64,000 nt of DNA from Vibrio gigantis (GTDB lineage: Bacteria; Pseudomonadota; Gammaproteobacteria; Enterobacterales; Vibrionaceae). The position numbers and the translations under genes were made by a program. The stretch is from NCBI RefSeq assembly GCF_024347515.1, contig NZ_AP025492.1, positions 930,001 through 994,000 of the forward strand, in the 5' to 3' direction. The notes beneath the pieces were generated by a model, which searched no databases, was not told where the DNA came from, and worked only from the letters and a program-made list of their open reading frames with translations. Shown piece after piece: positions 46,803-56,263 of the stretch (its first letter is position 1; the number at the start of each line of letters is the position of its first letter).

Positions 46803-49800
46803 TATGACAATTGCTCCTTTTCTGCGTTCTTAGTAGTCTCTTTCTTCGACACTGCTGAGCTAGGTTTCGGCAAGAATGCGTCATTTAAGCTCTTGCTGAT
46901 GGTGACTTTGGCACCTTTCATTACTGCGCTTAAACGACCATCTTGATGGTAAAGCGAGATATCAGCTTGCAGTGAACGAGCCGTGCTTTTTATTACGCTC
47001 AGCTCTAGCCAACCTTGGTCACCATTGTGCATCGGTGCGTAACAAATAAACTCACCAATTGCAGACGGCAGGCTTGCCGCGCCGTATTTCAATCGAGCCC
47101 ATACCAGCATGGTTTGCAGCAAATAATCTTCAGCAAATGGCTGGCTATCACCAAAACCTTGCTTCGGAATAAATGATCCGCAGTCGCTGTTTTCAATCTG
47201 AGGCAACTGGCATTGAGCCAATAAGCCTAAGTCGTCAAAGCGTTCGACTGAAGTAATACCTTGCAGTCTTGGTCCATGAAACAAAGTACCGTCACTGTAT
47301 AGAGCTTGTGCCGTTGTTACAGGTGTTGAAGTGTTGGCTTCAAAGCGCTTTGTCGACGCTTGTTGAACATCTTCAGACACTTGCACAGAGGCAACTTGCA
47401 ACTGAGCTTGATACTGTGGTCGCCCTTGGCAACTGATCACTGCTTTTAGCTGATCTTTTGATTTAGCGTCAGGGGAAAGAACCAGTTTCAGCTCTTGCAC
47501 TTCATCAGTATCAAAAATCACACCCTTAAGCAGTTTGTAGTTGTGAACGCTAACGTTCACCCCTAACAGTTGCTCTGCTACTTCGCGCATCCATTGGATG
47601 GCACACACTGTCGGTAACACTGGGTTACCGGCAATGCAGTGATCTTGAATGAAAGGCAATGCCTTCGGATCAAGATGACGTGTCACAGTGATGCTTGTAT
47701 TCAGCGGACTCTTTGCAAGATGCACAGACTCCGCATTAAGCTTTTTTACAGCAGCTTCCTTGTTGTCAGAACCTTGCATGCTAGTGCCAACCAGCAATTG
47801 AATGCCAGTTTCGTTCAGTAGCTGAGAACTAAATAGCTCCGCACCTGCCTGAAGAGGAATTACGTACACACCGCGCTCTGTAAACATACGTTTTAGTGCT
47901 GCGTTGACCATACCGCCGTCCCACGGTCCCCAGTTAAAGCTCATCACTTTCGCTTGAGGGTTACGCGCAGACAATTGCAGAGCCGCTTTGTTTAGGATCT
48001 CGTTAGACATCGAGTAGTCACTTTGGCCTGTGTTTCCGTAGAAACCCGCTGCCGAAGAGAACATCGCAATCAGTTTTAGCTTGCTGCTATCAAGACCACT
48101 AAGAACTGCTTCTAGTCCGCCCACTTTCGTGCCGTAAACCATGTTCAGCTCATCAAGCGTTTTGTCTTGAATGTGTTTGTCAGCCAGTACGCCTGCGCCA
48201 TGGATAAGCCCAGTAATGCCGTCGAAGTTTGTCAGCGTTTTCGCTACTGAATCATGGTTCGATACATCTAGGCTTAGGTATTCAGCGCTTGCGCCAATCT
48301 CGTTGAAAGCGGCAAGTGCTGCGTTGATTTCAAGGCTGCTCAATACTGGTTTTAGCAAGGCATCAACTTTCTTCGGTGTTGGTTTGTCACCTGTTGCTTG
48401 TAGGTGAGCGATAGCCGCTGGTTTTAGATCTTTCTCTTGCTTGCCTTGTGCCCACTGAGGTAGCTCAGCTGAAGTAATATGCTTACTACGACCTGCAAGA
48501 ATGAAGTGAGACTTACATTGCTTAGCAAGTGTTAGTGCACATTCAAACGTCACGCCTTTAGCGCCACCCGTCACCAAAACTTTGTCGCTCTTGGTGAGCT
48601 GAGCGCCTGCGTTTTTGGTTTGTGCAGCGCCTGGTGTTGCAGCAATCAATGTTGCACGACCAGATTCACCGTTTTCCGCATGGCTAAGACCGATTTCAAC
48701 CGTGTTGGTATCGATATCGAACAGTTCGCCAGTGATAGCTTCAGCAAGGTGACGAGCATCAATAGAAGCATCAGCATCCAATGCACGGCAGAACACGTTT
48801 GACCATTCGTGGCTCAGTGTCTTAGTGAGACCAGACAGCGCTGCTTGGTTAAGTTCTGCATTCGCTAGTTGCTTAGCATCTAGGTAACCAAAGCCACCAT
48901 CGATACGGCTTAGTGTGAAGAACACGCTGCGACCTGAAACGGCATTCAGCTGACCATTTAGGTGTTTAGCGAATAAGAACGCTGTGGTTAGCGAAGCTCT
49001 TGAGTCTGCATTCAAGTTAACCGCTTGCTCGTTGCTTTGTTTCGCATCAACGATAGCTTGTAGGTGAATGAAGCCAGCAATCACTTTGTTCGACGTTTTA
49101 AGGTCTGCTTCGATGTCGTTAATAACCGCAGTCACACCAGCATCATCGACGCTGTTGAGTGTGTAGCTTGCGATTTCACTGTTTAAAGGTGACGCGGCAG
49201 AAAGAGCACTACGCACTACAGCAACTTGAATGCCGTTAGCGGTCAACTTTTCTGCTAGAACACCGGCGTTGTGACCATCATCTGTGATCACGACACAAGC
49301 GTTTTTTGAGAAACAATCGACGAATTTATCTGCCGCTGGTAGCTTTTTTAGCGCTACCTCATTGTGTGGAGGAAGTTCCGCTGTCGCTGTTTCTGCGATT
49401 GGCGTTACTGAATCTGCTTTTGGAGTCGCTACGGGTGCAGCAGATAGCTTGCTTTGCATGTAGGTAACGATTTCACCAAGCGTACGACACTCAGCTAAGT
49501 CTTCAGGGTTTAGCTCTGGCAGTGTTGGTAGCTGGTCTTGAACCGTACCCAGGATCTCAACGCGTTTGATTGAGTCGATACCAAGGTCTGCTTCCATGTC
49601 CATCGCTAGGTCGAGCATTTCTGCTGGGTAACCTGTTTTGTCGGCAACCACTTCCATCATTGTTGATTGAACATGAGCAGGGTTTAGGTCGTTGCTTACG
49701 CTTTCTACTGAGGCTATATCTGCTTCTGGAGCTACTGTCGCAGTTTCCGAACTAGGAGCCAACTTGCTGTTCATGTAGTCAACAATTTCACCCAGCGTAC

Positions 49801-52800
49801 GACACTCAGCTAGGTCTTCAGGGTTCAGCTCTGGCAATGTTGGTAGCTGGTCTTGAACCGTACCAAGGATCTCAACACGTTTGATTGAGTCGATGCCAAG
49901 GTCTGCTTCCATGTCCATTGCTAGGTCTAGCATTTCTGTTGGGTAGCCCGTTTTATCAGCCACTACGCTCAGCATTGTGCCTTGAACTTGTTCTGCGTTT
50001 AAACCGTTTGATACAGCCTGCACTGGTGTAGATACTTGAGCTGCTACTGGAGCCGAAGCTGGAAGCTTGCTGTTCATGTAGTCTACGATCTCGCCTAGAG
50101 TACGACACTCAGCGAGGTCTTCAGGGTTGAGCTCTGGAAGAGTCGGTAGTTCGTCTTGTACCGTACCTAGGATTTCAACACGCTTGATTGAGTCGATACC
50201 AAGGTCGGCTTCCATGTCCATTGCTAGGTCTAGCATTTCAGTCGGGTAGCCCGTCTTCTCTGCGACCACTTCTAACATGGTTTTTTGAACTACTGCTGCA
50301 TCTAAACCGCTAGCTGCTTGAACTGAAGTTGCTGCAGTTTGAGCGACTACAGGTGCAGAAGCCGGAAGCTTGCTGTTCATGTAGTCTACGATCTCGCCTA
50401 GAGTACGACACTCAGCTAAGTCTTCAGGGTTTAGCTCTGGAAGAGTAGGCAGTTCATCTTGAACCGTACCAAGAATCTCAACACGCTTGATTGAATCGAT
50501 ACCAAGGTCTGCTTCCATATCCATTTCTAGATCAAGCATTTCCGTTGGGTAACCTGTCTTCTCAGCAACTACTTCTAGCATGGTTTGTTGAACGACTTGT
50601 GCATCAAGACCGTTAGCTACAGCAACTGCTTGAACTGGTGCAGCGTCATTAGTTGAAACTCCAGAAGGCATCTTGCTGTTCATGTAAGTAACGATTTCAC
50701 CAAGAGTACGACACTCAGCTAAATCTTCAGGATTCAGCTCAGGTAGGTTTGGCATTTCGTCTTGAACGGTACCAAGAATCTCTACGCGCTTGATTGAGTC
50801 GATACCAAGGTCAGCTTCCATGTCCATTTCTAGATCAAGCATTTCCGTTGGGTAACCCGTTTTCTCGGCAACTACTTCTAGCATCACTTTTTCAGCATCG
50901 GCTGTTTGTACTGCTGCTGGTGCAGCCACAGGAGCTGGTTGCGCTTTAACTGGCACTGGCTGACCTGCAACAGGTGCTGCTGCTTGAGCCGCTACTTGTG
51001 GTACAGGAACTGCTTTCTGTACTGGAGCTTGTTGAGCTTGTTGAGCTGTTGTATTTTGAACTGGCGCCGCTTGTACAGGGGCAGTTTGCACTTGAGCTAC
51101 AGGCTGTTGAACGATCGCTGTTGGAGTAGCTGGAGCTTGAATCGCTGGCTGAGTATTTACTGGCGCAACGAAAGTTGGTTGTACCGTTTGTACTGAACCT
51201 TGCGTCAGCATATTAAGTGCTGAGTTGTTGCTGTGCGCTTGCATTTCTAGGTAATGAGCGTGCGCTTTTAGCGTTTCAGCTTGGTGCTGGTGGAACATCT
51301 CCATAGAACGCTGTAGGTTCTCAGGAATTGCTACGCCTGCCGTTGCCATTTTCGCTTGCTCAGACATTAGGGTGTTGAACGTGTCACCGTATTGCTGAGG
51401 AATCGCCAAGAATTGCTGATGTACTTCGGCTGCTTGTTGTTGAGCATTGAAGAACGACTGCAGAGAAGATTCATCAACCGATACTTGAGCTACTGACTGA
51501 ATAGTCGCTGGTGCAGGTTGTGCTACTTGAGGCTGCTGAGCTGCTGTTGCTACTTGTGCAACTGACGGTTGTACATTTGAAGCTTGAGGAGCTGCAACAG
51601 GTACTTCAACGATTTCTGTTTTAATCACTTCTTTTTCCACGATTTTCTCGACTTCAACTTTCACTTCAACAATCTCAGTCTTTTCGGTGACGTTGCCCGA
51701 AGCCAATGATTGATCCATTTTCTTACGAGTAGCAGGGCTGATGTAGTTGGTTGCATTCAGCTTGATGTTCATTGGTGATGCCTTTGCAGGTTCAGCAATG
51801 TCAGCTTGGTAAGGGTCAATGTTGTCTAGTGAAACACCTGCCACGCACAGTTGAACCGCAGCTAGGCGAAGCTGTTGGTCACTGTCGCCTTTAGGGCTTG
51901 GGTTAATGCTGATTGCGTAAAGTTCTTCGTTCTTATCAGCCAATGTTTTCTCAACCAACTTTTGAAGAATGTTTTTCGGACCGAACTCAACGAATACACG
52001 CGCGCCTGCTTCATACATCGCTTCAATTTGCTCGCTGAAACGAACCGATTGCAGCATGTGTTGCTTGAACGCTTTCTTGATCGCTTTAGCGTCTTTGCTG
52101 TGCAGTTTGCCTGTTGCGTTTGAGTAAAGCGGCAGCGTTGGAGCGCTGAATGAAGCTTTATCAATTGCAGCAGCAAATGGTTTTTGAGCGTGAGCAACAA
52201 GCGGTGTGTGGAAAGCACCAGATACTGGCAGAGCAATCGCTTTGAAACCTTGATCTGTTAGCGCTTGTGCTGCTTGCTGAACGGTTGCTGTTGGACCAGC
52301 AATAACCAATTGAGTCGGAGCGTTGTAGTTTGCAATGCTCACACCTTCGAATTGGCTGATGCAGCTTTCAACGGCTGGAAGTTTGTCTGCGTCTAGAATG
52401 ACCGCAAACATAGTACCGTTGTCGCCTTGTTCAGGTGTCGCTGCCATCGCATCGCCACGAGCGAAAGCTAGTTGGTAGTAATCGTCTTGCGAGATAACAC
52501 CCGAAGCACATAGTGCGCTTAGCTCACCAAAGCTGTGGCCTGCGACCATGTCTGCTTTGAAGCCAGCTTGGGTCATGATGTCGAACTGACTCATAGACAA
52601 AGTACCAATCGCACTTTGCGCATTGGCGGTGTTGGTTAGTACCGCTTCTTGAGCTTTAGTTGCTTCTGGTGTGAAAGTTGGAATTGGGAACAGAATTTGC
52701 GACAGAGCCGTTTTCTTGTGCTGACCAAATACTTGATCCGCTTGAGCAAGCTGTTGGCGCATCTCTGGGTAATGACAAGCAAGCTCGCGACCCATGTTCA

Positions 52801-54622
52801 GGTATTGCGACCCTTGACCTGCAAATAGCGCTGCCACTTTACCTGCGCCGTTTTCTGCAATCAGTGCCGACTCGCGGTAGCTAGTGCCGTTTGGCATCTG
52901 CCAATGTGTTTTGGTTTGGCTCTCAAGCATTGAAACCGCTTGAGTCAGCTGAGCTTGAAGGTCTGCTTGGTCAGTAACGACTAAACCAAGACGTGCATGC
53001 TTAGCGTCAACTTCGCGTAGAGCGTGTTGCTCAGCAAGCGTTTCCAGTTTGAACGCAACATCTGTAGCTTGAGTTGAAACCTGCTTGAGCTCATTGATCA
53101 GTGCTTGGCGAGACTCTGCGCTGAACAATAGAGTTTGCGGAACTTGGCGCTGACGGTATTTGTCACCGCGAGCGTGTTCTGGTGTGTATTCTTCCAATAC
53201 AACGTGGAAGTTAGTGCCACCAAAACCAAATGAGCTAATACCTGCACGGCGCGGTGTGCCGTCGACACGTTTCATCCAAGGACGTGTTTGTGTGTTTAGG
53301 TAGAACGGTGAGTTCTCGATATCTAACTTAGGATTCGGAGCCGATACGTTAATCGTTGGCGGCAGTACTTTGTGGTGCAGTGCCAGTGCAGCTTTGATTA
53401 AACCTGCAGTACCCGCGGTTGATTTGGTGTGACCAATTTGAGATTTCACAGAGCCTAATGCAATGTGTTGCTTCTCTTCATTGTTCTCGCTGAATACTGA
53501 GTTTAAACCACCAAATTCAGCAACATCACCCGCAGCAGTACCAGTACCGTGCGCTTCTAGTAAGCCAAGCGTGTGCGGTGCAAAACCTGCATCATCGTAA
53601 GCACGTTTCAGAGCTTTAGCTTGCCCTTCAGGGCGAGGCGCGTAAATACTCTTGAACTTACCATCCGACGAAGAACCCACACCTTTAATTACCGAGTAGA
53701 TTCTGTCGCCGTCACGCTCTGCATCTTCAAGACGCTTAAGAGCAACCATGCCGATGCCTTCACCAATCATCATGCCTTTTGAGTCGATATCGAAAGGTTG
53801 AATGGTTTCATTGGTGGTGAATGCTGGCGTTTTAGAGAAGCTCATGTACATGGTTGGTGAGTTATCGGTACACACACCACCTGTGATCATCATTTCACTG
53901 CGGCCTTCAACCAGCTCGCTCAGTGCCATGCGCATAGCGGCTAGAGAACCTGCACAAGCGGCGTCTACTACACAGTTGATGCCACCAAGGTCAAAGCGGT
54001 TAGCGATACGACCTGAAATTACGTTACCCAATGAACCAGGGAATGAGTTCTCTTCCCAGTGAATGTATTGGTCTTGGAATTTTTTGATCAGCATTTCGCT
54101 GTCTTCGTCGTTGATGCCACTGCTCTTGAATACTTTTTTCAAAACAGGGTATTGAAGACGAGCGTTAAGGCTTTGAGCGATCTTCTGACCACCACCAACA
54201 CCCAGCGTGATACCGATCTTATCGCGATCGTAGCCTTCTGGCAGTTTGGCATCTTCAAGTACTTCTTTTGCCACGATCAGAGAAAGCAGCTGTGACGTAT
54301 CAGTCAGTTCAAGGATATTTGGCGGAAGGCCGAACTCCATTGGATTGAAGTCCACTTCAGGGATGAAACCACCGCGCTTACAGTAAGACTTGTCTGGTGT
54401 AGTACGATCTGAATCGTAGTAATCTTCTGGACGCCAGTGCGTATCTGGTACTTCGGTAATCGCATCGATCTTTTCGCTGATAAGATCCCAAAATTTATTC
54501 AGGTAACGAGAGTTTGCAAACATGCTCGCCATACCAACGATAGCGATAGGCATATCTTTAAGGCGTTTATTCAGTCGAGAATCGTCGACTGATTCCGGTG
54601 TATTTGTCTCGGGTTGGCTCAT
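46802..54622 (-). CDS. pfaA: PfaA, core PUFA synthase: KS-MAT-5xACP-KR and C-terminal hotdog-like region
   Basis: A 2606-residue iterative synthase. Ketosynthase (about 22-480) with Cys223 in VDAACAGSLAAM; malonyl-CoA acyltransferase (about 610-930) with GHSFG near 697; an Ala/Pro/Gln-rich linker with a Glu/Val/Lys coiled segment (about 1000-1245); five near-identical acyl carrier domains, each with LGIDSIKRVEIL (Ser near 1275, 1376, 1477, 1578 and 1683); a ketoreductase (about 1990-2260) with VLVTGGAKGVTF; and a C-terminal region with HLDPKALPFIQDHCIAGNPVLP, resembling a dehydratase hotdog. GGAG lies nine bases before ATG 54622. It leads pfaABCD. Carrier domains are activated by PfaE. Confidence 0.96.
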   Translation of the reverse strand: MSQPETNTPESVDDSRLNKRLKDMPIAIVGMASMFANSRYLNKFWDLISEKIDAITEVPDTHWRPEDYYDSDRTTPDKSYCKRGGFIPEVDFNPMEFGLPPNILELTDTSQLLSLIVAKEVLEDAKLPEGYDRDKIGITLGVGGGQKIAQSLNARLQYPVLKKVFKSSGINDEDSEMLIKKFQDQYIHWEENSFPGSLGNVISGRIANRFDLGGINCVVDAACAGSLAAMRMALSELVEGRSEMMITGGVCTDNSPTMYMSFSKTPAFTTNETIQPFDIDSKGMMIGEGIGMVALKRLEDAERDGDRIYSVIKGVGSSSDGKFKSIYAPRPEGQAKALKRAYDDAGFAPHTLGLLEAHGTGTAAGDVAEFGGLNSVFSENNEEKQHIALGSVKSQIGHTKSTAGTAGLIKAALALHHKVLPPTINVSAPNPKLDIENSPFYLNTQTRPWMKRVDGTPRRAGISSFGFGGTNFHVVLEEYTPEHARGDKYRQRQVPQTLLFSAESRQALINELKQVSTQATDVAFKLETLAEQHALREVDAKHARLGLVVTDQADLQAQLTQAVSMLESQTKTHWQMPNGTSYRESALIAENGAGKVAALFAGQGSQYLNMGRELACHYPEMRQQLAQADQVFGQHKKTALSQILFPIPTFTPEATKAQEAVLTNTANAQSAIGTLSMSQFDIMTQAGFKADMVAGHSFGELSALCASGVISQDDYYQLAFARGDAMAATPEQGDNGTMFAVILDADKLPAVESCISQFEGVSIANYNAPTQLVIAGPTATVQQAAQALTDQGFKAIALPVSGAFHTPLVAHAQKPFAAAIDKASFSAPTLPLYSNATGKLHSKDAKAIKKAFKQHMLQSVRFSEQIEAMYEAGARVFVEFGPKNILQKLVEKTLADKNEELYAISINPSPKGDSDQQLRLAAVQLCVAGVSLDNIDPYQADIAEPAKASPMNIKLNATNYISPATRKKMDQSLASGNVTEKTEIVEVKVEVEKIVEKEVIKTEIVEVPVAAPQASNVQPSVAQVATAAQQPQVAQPAPATIQSVAQVSVDESSLQSFFNAQQQAAEVHQQFLAIPQQYGDTFNTLMSEQAKMATAGVAIPENLQRSMEMFHQHQAETLKAHAHYLEMQAHSNNSALNMLTQGSVQTVQPTFVAPVNTQPAIQAPATPTAIVQQPVAQVQTAPVQAAPVQNTTAQQAQQAPVQKAVPVPQVAAQAAAPVAGQPVPVKAQPAPVAAPAAVQTADAEKVMLEVVAEKTGYPTEMLDLEMDMEADLGIDSIKRVEILGTVQDEMPNLPELNPEDLAECRTLGEIVTYMNSKMPSGVSTNDAAPVQAVAVANGLDAQVVQQTMLEVVAEKTGYPTEMLDLEMDMEADLGIDSIKRVEILGTVQDELPTLPELNPEDLAECRTLGEIVDYMNSKLPASAPVVAQTAATSVQAASGLDAAVVQKTMLEVVAEKTGYPTEMLDLAMDMEADLGIDSIKRVEILGTVQDELPTLPELNPEDLAECRTLGEIVDYMNSKLPASAPVAAQVSTPVQAVSNGLNAEQVQGTMLSVVADKTGYPTEMLDLAMDMEADLGIDSIKRVEILGTVQDQLPTLPELNPEDLAECRTLGEIVDYMNSKLAPSSETATVAPEADIASVESVSNDLNPAHVQSTMMEVVADKTGYPAEMLDLAMDMEADLGIDSIKRVEILGTVQDQLPTLPELNPEDLAECRTLGEIVTYMQSKLSAAPVATPKADSVTPIAETATAELPPHNEVALKKLPAADKFVDCFSKNACVVITDDGHNAGVLAEKLTANGIQVAVVRSALSAASPLNSEIASYTLNSVDDAGVTAVINDIEADLKTSNKVIAGFIHLQAIVDAKQSNEQAVNLNADSRASLTTAFLFAKHLNGQLNAVSGRSVFFTLSRIDGGFGYLDAKQLANAELNQAALSGLTKTLSHEWSNVFCRALDADASIDARHLAEAITGELFDIDTNTVEIGLSHAENGESGRATLIAATPGAAQTKNAGAQLTKSDKVLVTGGAKGVTFECALTLAKQCKSHFILAGRSKHITSAELPQWAQGKQEKDLKPAAIAHLQATGDKPTPKKVDALLKPVLSSLEINAALAAFNEIGASAEYLSLDVSNHDSVAKTLTNFDGITGLIHGAGVLADKHIQDKTLDELNMVYGTKVGGLEAVLSGLDSSKLKLIAMFSSAAGFYGNTGQSDYSMSNEILNKAALQLSARNPQAKVMSFNWGPWDGGMVNAALKRMFTERGVYVIPLQAGAELFSSQLLNETGIQLLVGTSMQGSDNKEAAVKKLNAESVHLAKSPLNTSITVTRHLDPKALPFIQDHCIAGNPVLPTVCAIQWMREVAEQLLGVNVSVHNYKLLKGVIFDTDEVQELKLVLSPDAKSKDQLKAVISCQGRPQYQAQLQVASVQVSEDVQQASTKRFEANTSTPVTTAQALYSDGTLFHGPRLQGITSVERFDDLGLLAQCQLPQIENSDCGSFIPKQGFGDSQPFAEDYLLQTMLVWARLKYGAASLPSAIGEFICYAPMHNGDQGWLELSVIKSTARSLQADISLYHQDGRLSAVMKGAKVTISKSLNDAFLPKPSSAVSKKETTKNAEKEQLS
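49450..50890 (-). repeat. Five tandem ACP-coding repeats of about 300 bases in pfaA
   Basis: The serine-site sequence recurs at about 49574, 49889, 50192, 50494 and 50797, spacings of about 315, 303, 302 and 303 bases. Units are near-identical in protein (MLDLxMDMEADLGIDSIKRV) and very similar in DNA; the fifth unit (nearest the KR) and the spacer before it differ most. Confidence 0.95.
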
Positions 54623-55328
54623 TATGAGTCTCCACTAGAAATCACAGAAAGTGATGTCGTGTTTTGAGGCTGTGCTTTAAAACTTATAGAAAGAAAATCT
54701 GAAACAGATTTAGGGAAGCGCAGCTGAAAATTCAGGTTGCTGAGTGGCGGCAACCAGATAGAAATTAGGTTTTCGAAGTGCGTTGACTTACGAGAGTAGG
54801 GGAGGTGTTTCATGCGCGACGGTGGCATTCAAATGTTGAGGCGATGTCCATTAAAATCCTGTTCAAAGTCTGACTAAATGACAAGTCGGTATCCGCAAAG
54901 AAAACGTGTGAATTTGTTTAATGGTTGAGCAGGCTACCCGAGGTGAGTTACCGATACAATGCTCCCAGAGGCCACTATGATCTGTTCAGACCAGATGATT
55001 TTACGGAACTTTTGTTTTTTGTGTTTTTGATGGAATTAACTTATTGATAATTAATGGGTATGCCTGGTTTTTTAGTGTTTATACTCTATTTATTTGATTG
55101 GTGAGATCTATGTCAGATTTTTGTAACTAACATTTAATAGGTGCCTATTCTGTAAGGTGAAGTGTGATCTGTGTTTTAATTTGTTATTATTTGAAAAGTT
55201 AGTTTTAAGTCCGTATATGAAGGCTGTTTCCTGCGCAGATTCTCTATGTTTCCCTCAAAATATAGGTGAGTTAAATTTGTTCGTTTTGATGTTTTATTGA
55301 TGGCTTTATGAAGAGTGATTTTTAATAA
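54623..55328. other. 706-base divergent regulatory region between pfaA and pfaE
   Basis: No convincing gene. It holds a FadR-like operator (54980-54996) and a TTGTAT -10-like box for pfaA at 54954-54959 on the minus strand. The leader between that start site and pfaA would be about 320 bases, long enough for post-transcriptional control. The part nearest pfaE (55000-55328) is AT-rich, and I see no distinct motifs there. Confidence 0.6.
54980..54996. promoter_or_regulatory. Putative FadR operator in the pfaA/pfaE region
   Basis: ATCTGTTCAGACCAGAT agrees at 14 of 17 positions with the E. coli fadBA FadR operator as I remember it (ATCTGGTACGACCAGAT), including the complete right half GACCAGAT. 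Its centre is about 42 bases before the predicted pfaA transcription start, the position at which E. coli FadR activates fabA and fabB. Confidence 0.6.
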
Positions 55329-56156
55329 GTGAGTGCTAAAAAGATGGAAACACCAGTCGTTGATTTGTGGCTTTTTTCTCTAAGCGATTTGGATGAGGGT
55401 ACTGATCATGTGTCGCGCCTTAAACAGAAACTGACTGACGATGAAGTCGCTAAGGTTGAACGTTATCGAATGCCTTCATCTCAGATCCAAGCGCTCTATG
55501 TTCGTAATTATTTGCGAGAGGTGTTGTCGCTCTACTCTAATTTGACGGCTCAAGAGTGGCGGTTTGAGTATGGTGAGAAAGGCAAGCCAAGCTTAATTGA
55601 GAAACAACAAATAGAAACTGGCCTGAATTTCAATATCAGTCATAGCAAAGAACATTTGTTAATCGCGGTTTGCCAGAAAGAAGGGAAGCAAGTTCAGCTG
55701 GGTGTCGATATCGAACATTCAAGAAACTCGACCAATATCGACTCGATCATGAAGCACTACTTCTCGGACAAAGAGCTCTCAGATTTACTTGAACTCGGTA
55801 AAGAAGAGCAAAGGGAGCGATTCTTTGATTTATGGGCTTTGAAAGAGTCGTACATCAAAGCGACAGGTAAAGGGTTGGCTACATCGTTAAAAAGTTTTTC
55901 GTTCGACTTTTCCAATCTAACTCAACAAACACTGCCAGTTCATTCGTCAGGTTTAGAATCACAGTTGCATGATGGAATCATTGTGCATAACGGAGTTGGG
56001 CTGGATGTTACTAAACGAGGAGATGCTTCAACAGATTGGCAATGCAGTTTAGGAAGGTTGGATAACCAGTTTCGATTTTCCGTGACGCTTGGTGGTGCAA
56101 TGCTTCCTATGCAATTAGATATGAAGTGCTTCCCAAAATCTAAGCTACTTGGCTGA
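55329..56156 (+). CDS. pfaE: PfaE, 4'-phosphopantetheinyl transferase
   Basis: A 275-residue Sfp-type transferase: FNISHSKEHLLIAV near 98, metal-binding GVDIEHSRN near 125 and FFDLWALKESYIKATGKGL near 175. It attaches phosphopantetheine from CoA to the ACP serines of PfaA. It is divergent from pfaA, as in Shewanella-type loci. The start codon is uncertain: GTG at 55329 or ATG at 55344, neither with a strong ribosome site. Confidence 0.93.
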   Translation: MSAKKMETPVVDLWLFSLSDLDEGTDHVSRLKQKLTDDEVAKVERYRMPSSQIQALYVRNYLREVLSLYSNLTAQEWRFEYGEKGKPSLIEKQQIETGLNFNISHSKEHLLIAVCQKEGKQVQLGVDIEHSRNSTNIDSIMKHYFSDKELSDLLELGKEEQRERFFDLWALKESYIKATGKGLATSLKSFSFDFSNLTQQTLPVHSSGLESQLHDGIIVHNGVGLDVTKRGDASTDWQCSLGRLDNQFRFSVTLGGAMLPMQLDMKCFPKSKLLG

Positions 56157-56224
56157 GTTTACGCTCGTTACACTAGACCCTTGACCTTCTAATCTGGAAC
56201 AAGGCGTACTCTCAACCACTCACG

Positions 56225-56254
56225 CTCTCAGCCTCTCAGCCTCTCAGCCTCTCA
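56225..56254. repeat. 8-bp tandem repeat CTCTCAGC, nearly four copies
   Basis: Three perfect copies of CTCTCAGC and one with a changed last two bases, in the 107-base gap between the convergent ends of pfaE and the thioesterase gene. I see no coding or terminator role. Confidence 0.9.
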
Positions 56255-56263
56255 CAATCTTAG

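Noticed and set aside
38836..54622. Many open frames of 60-130 codons opposite the pfa genes
   Set aside because: They are antisense shadows of long conserved coding regions with strong codon bias and have no start signals.
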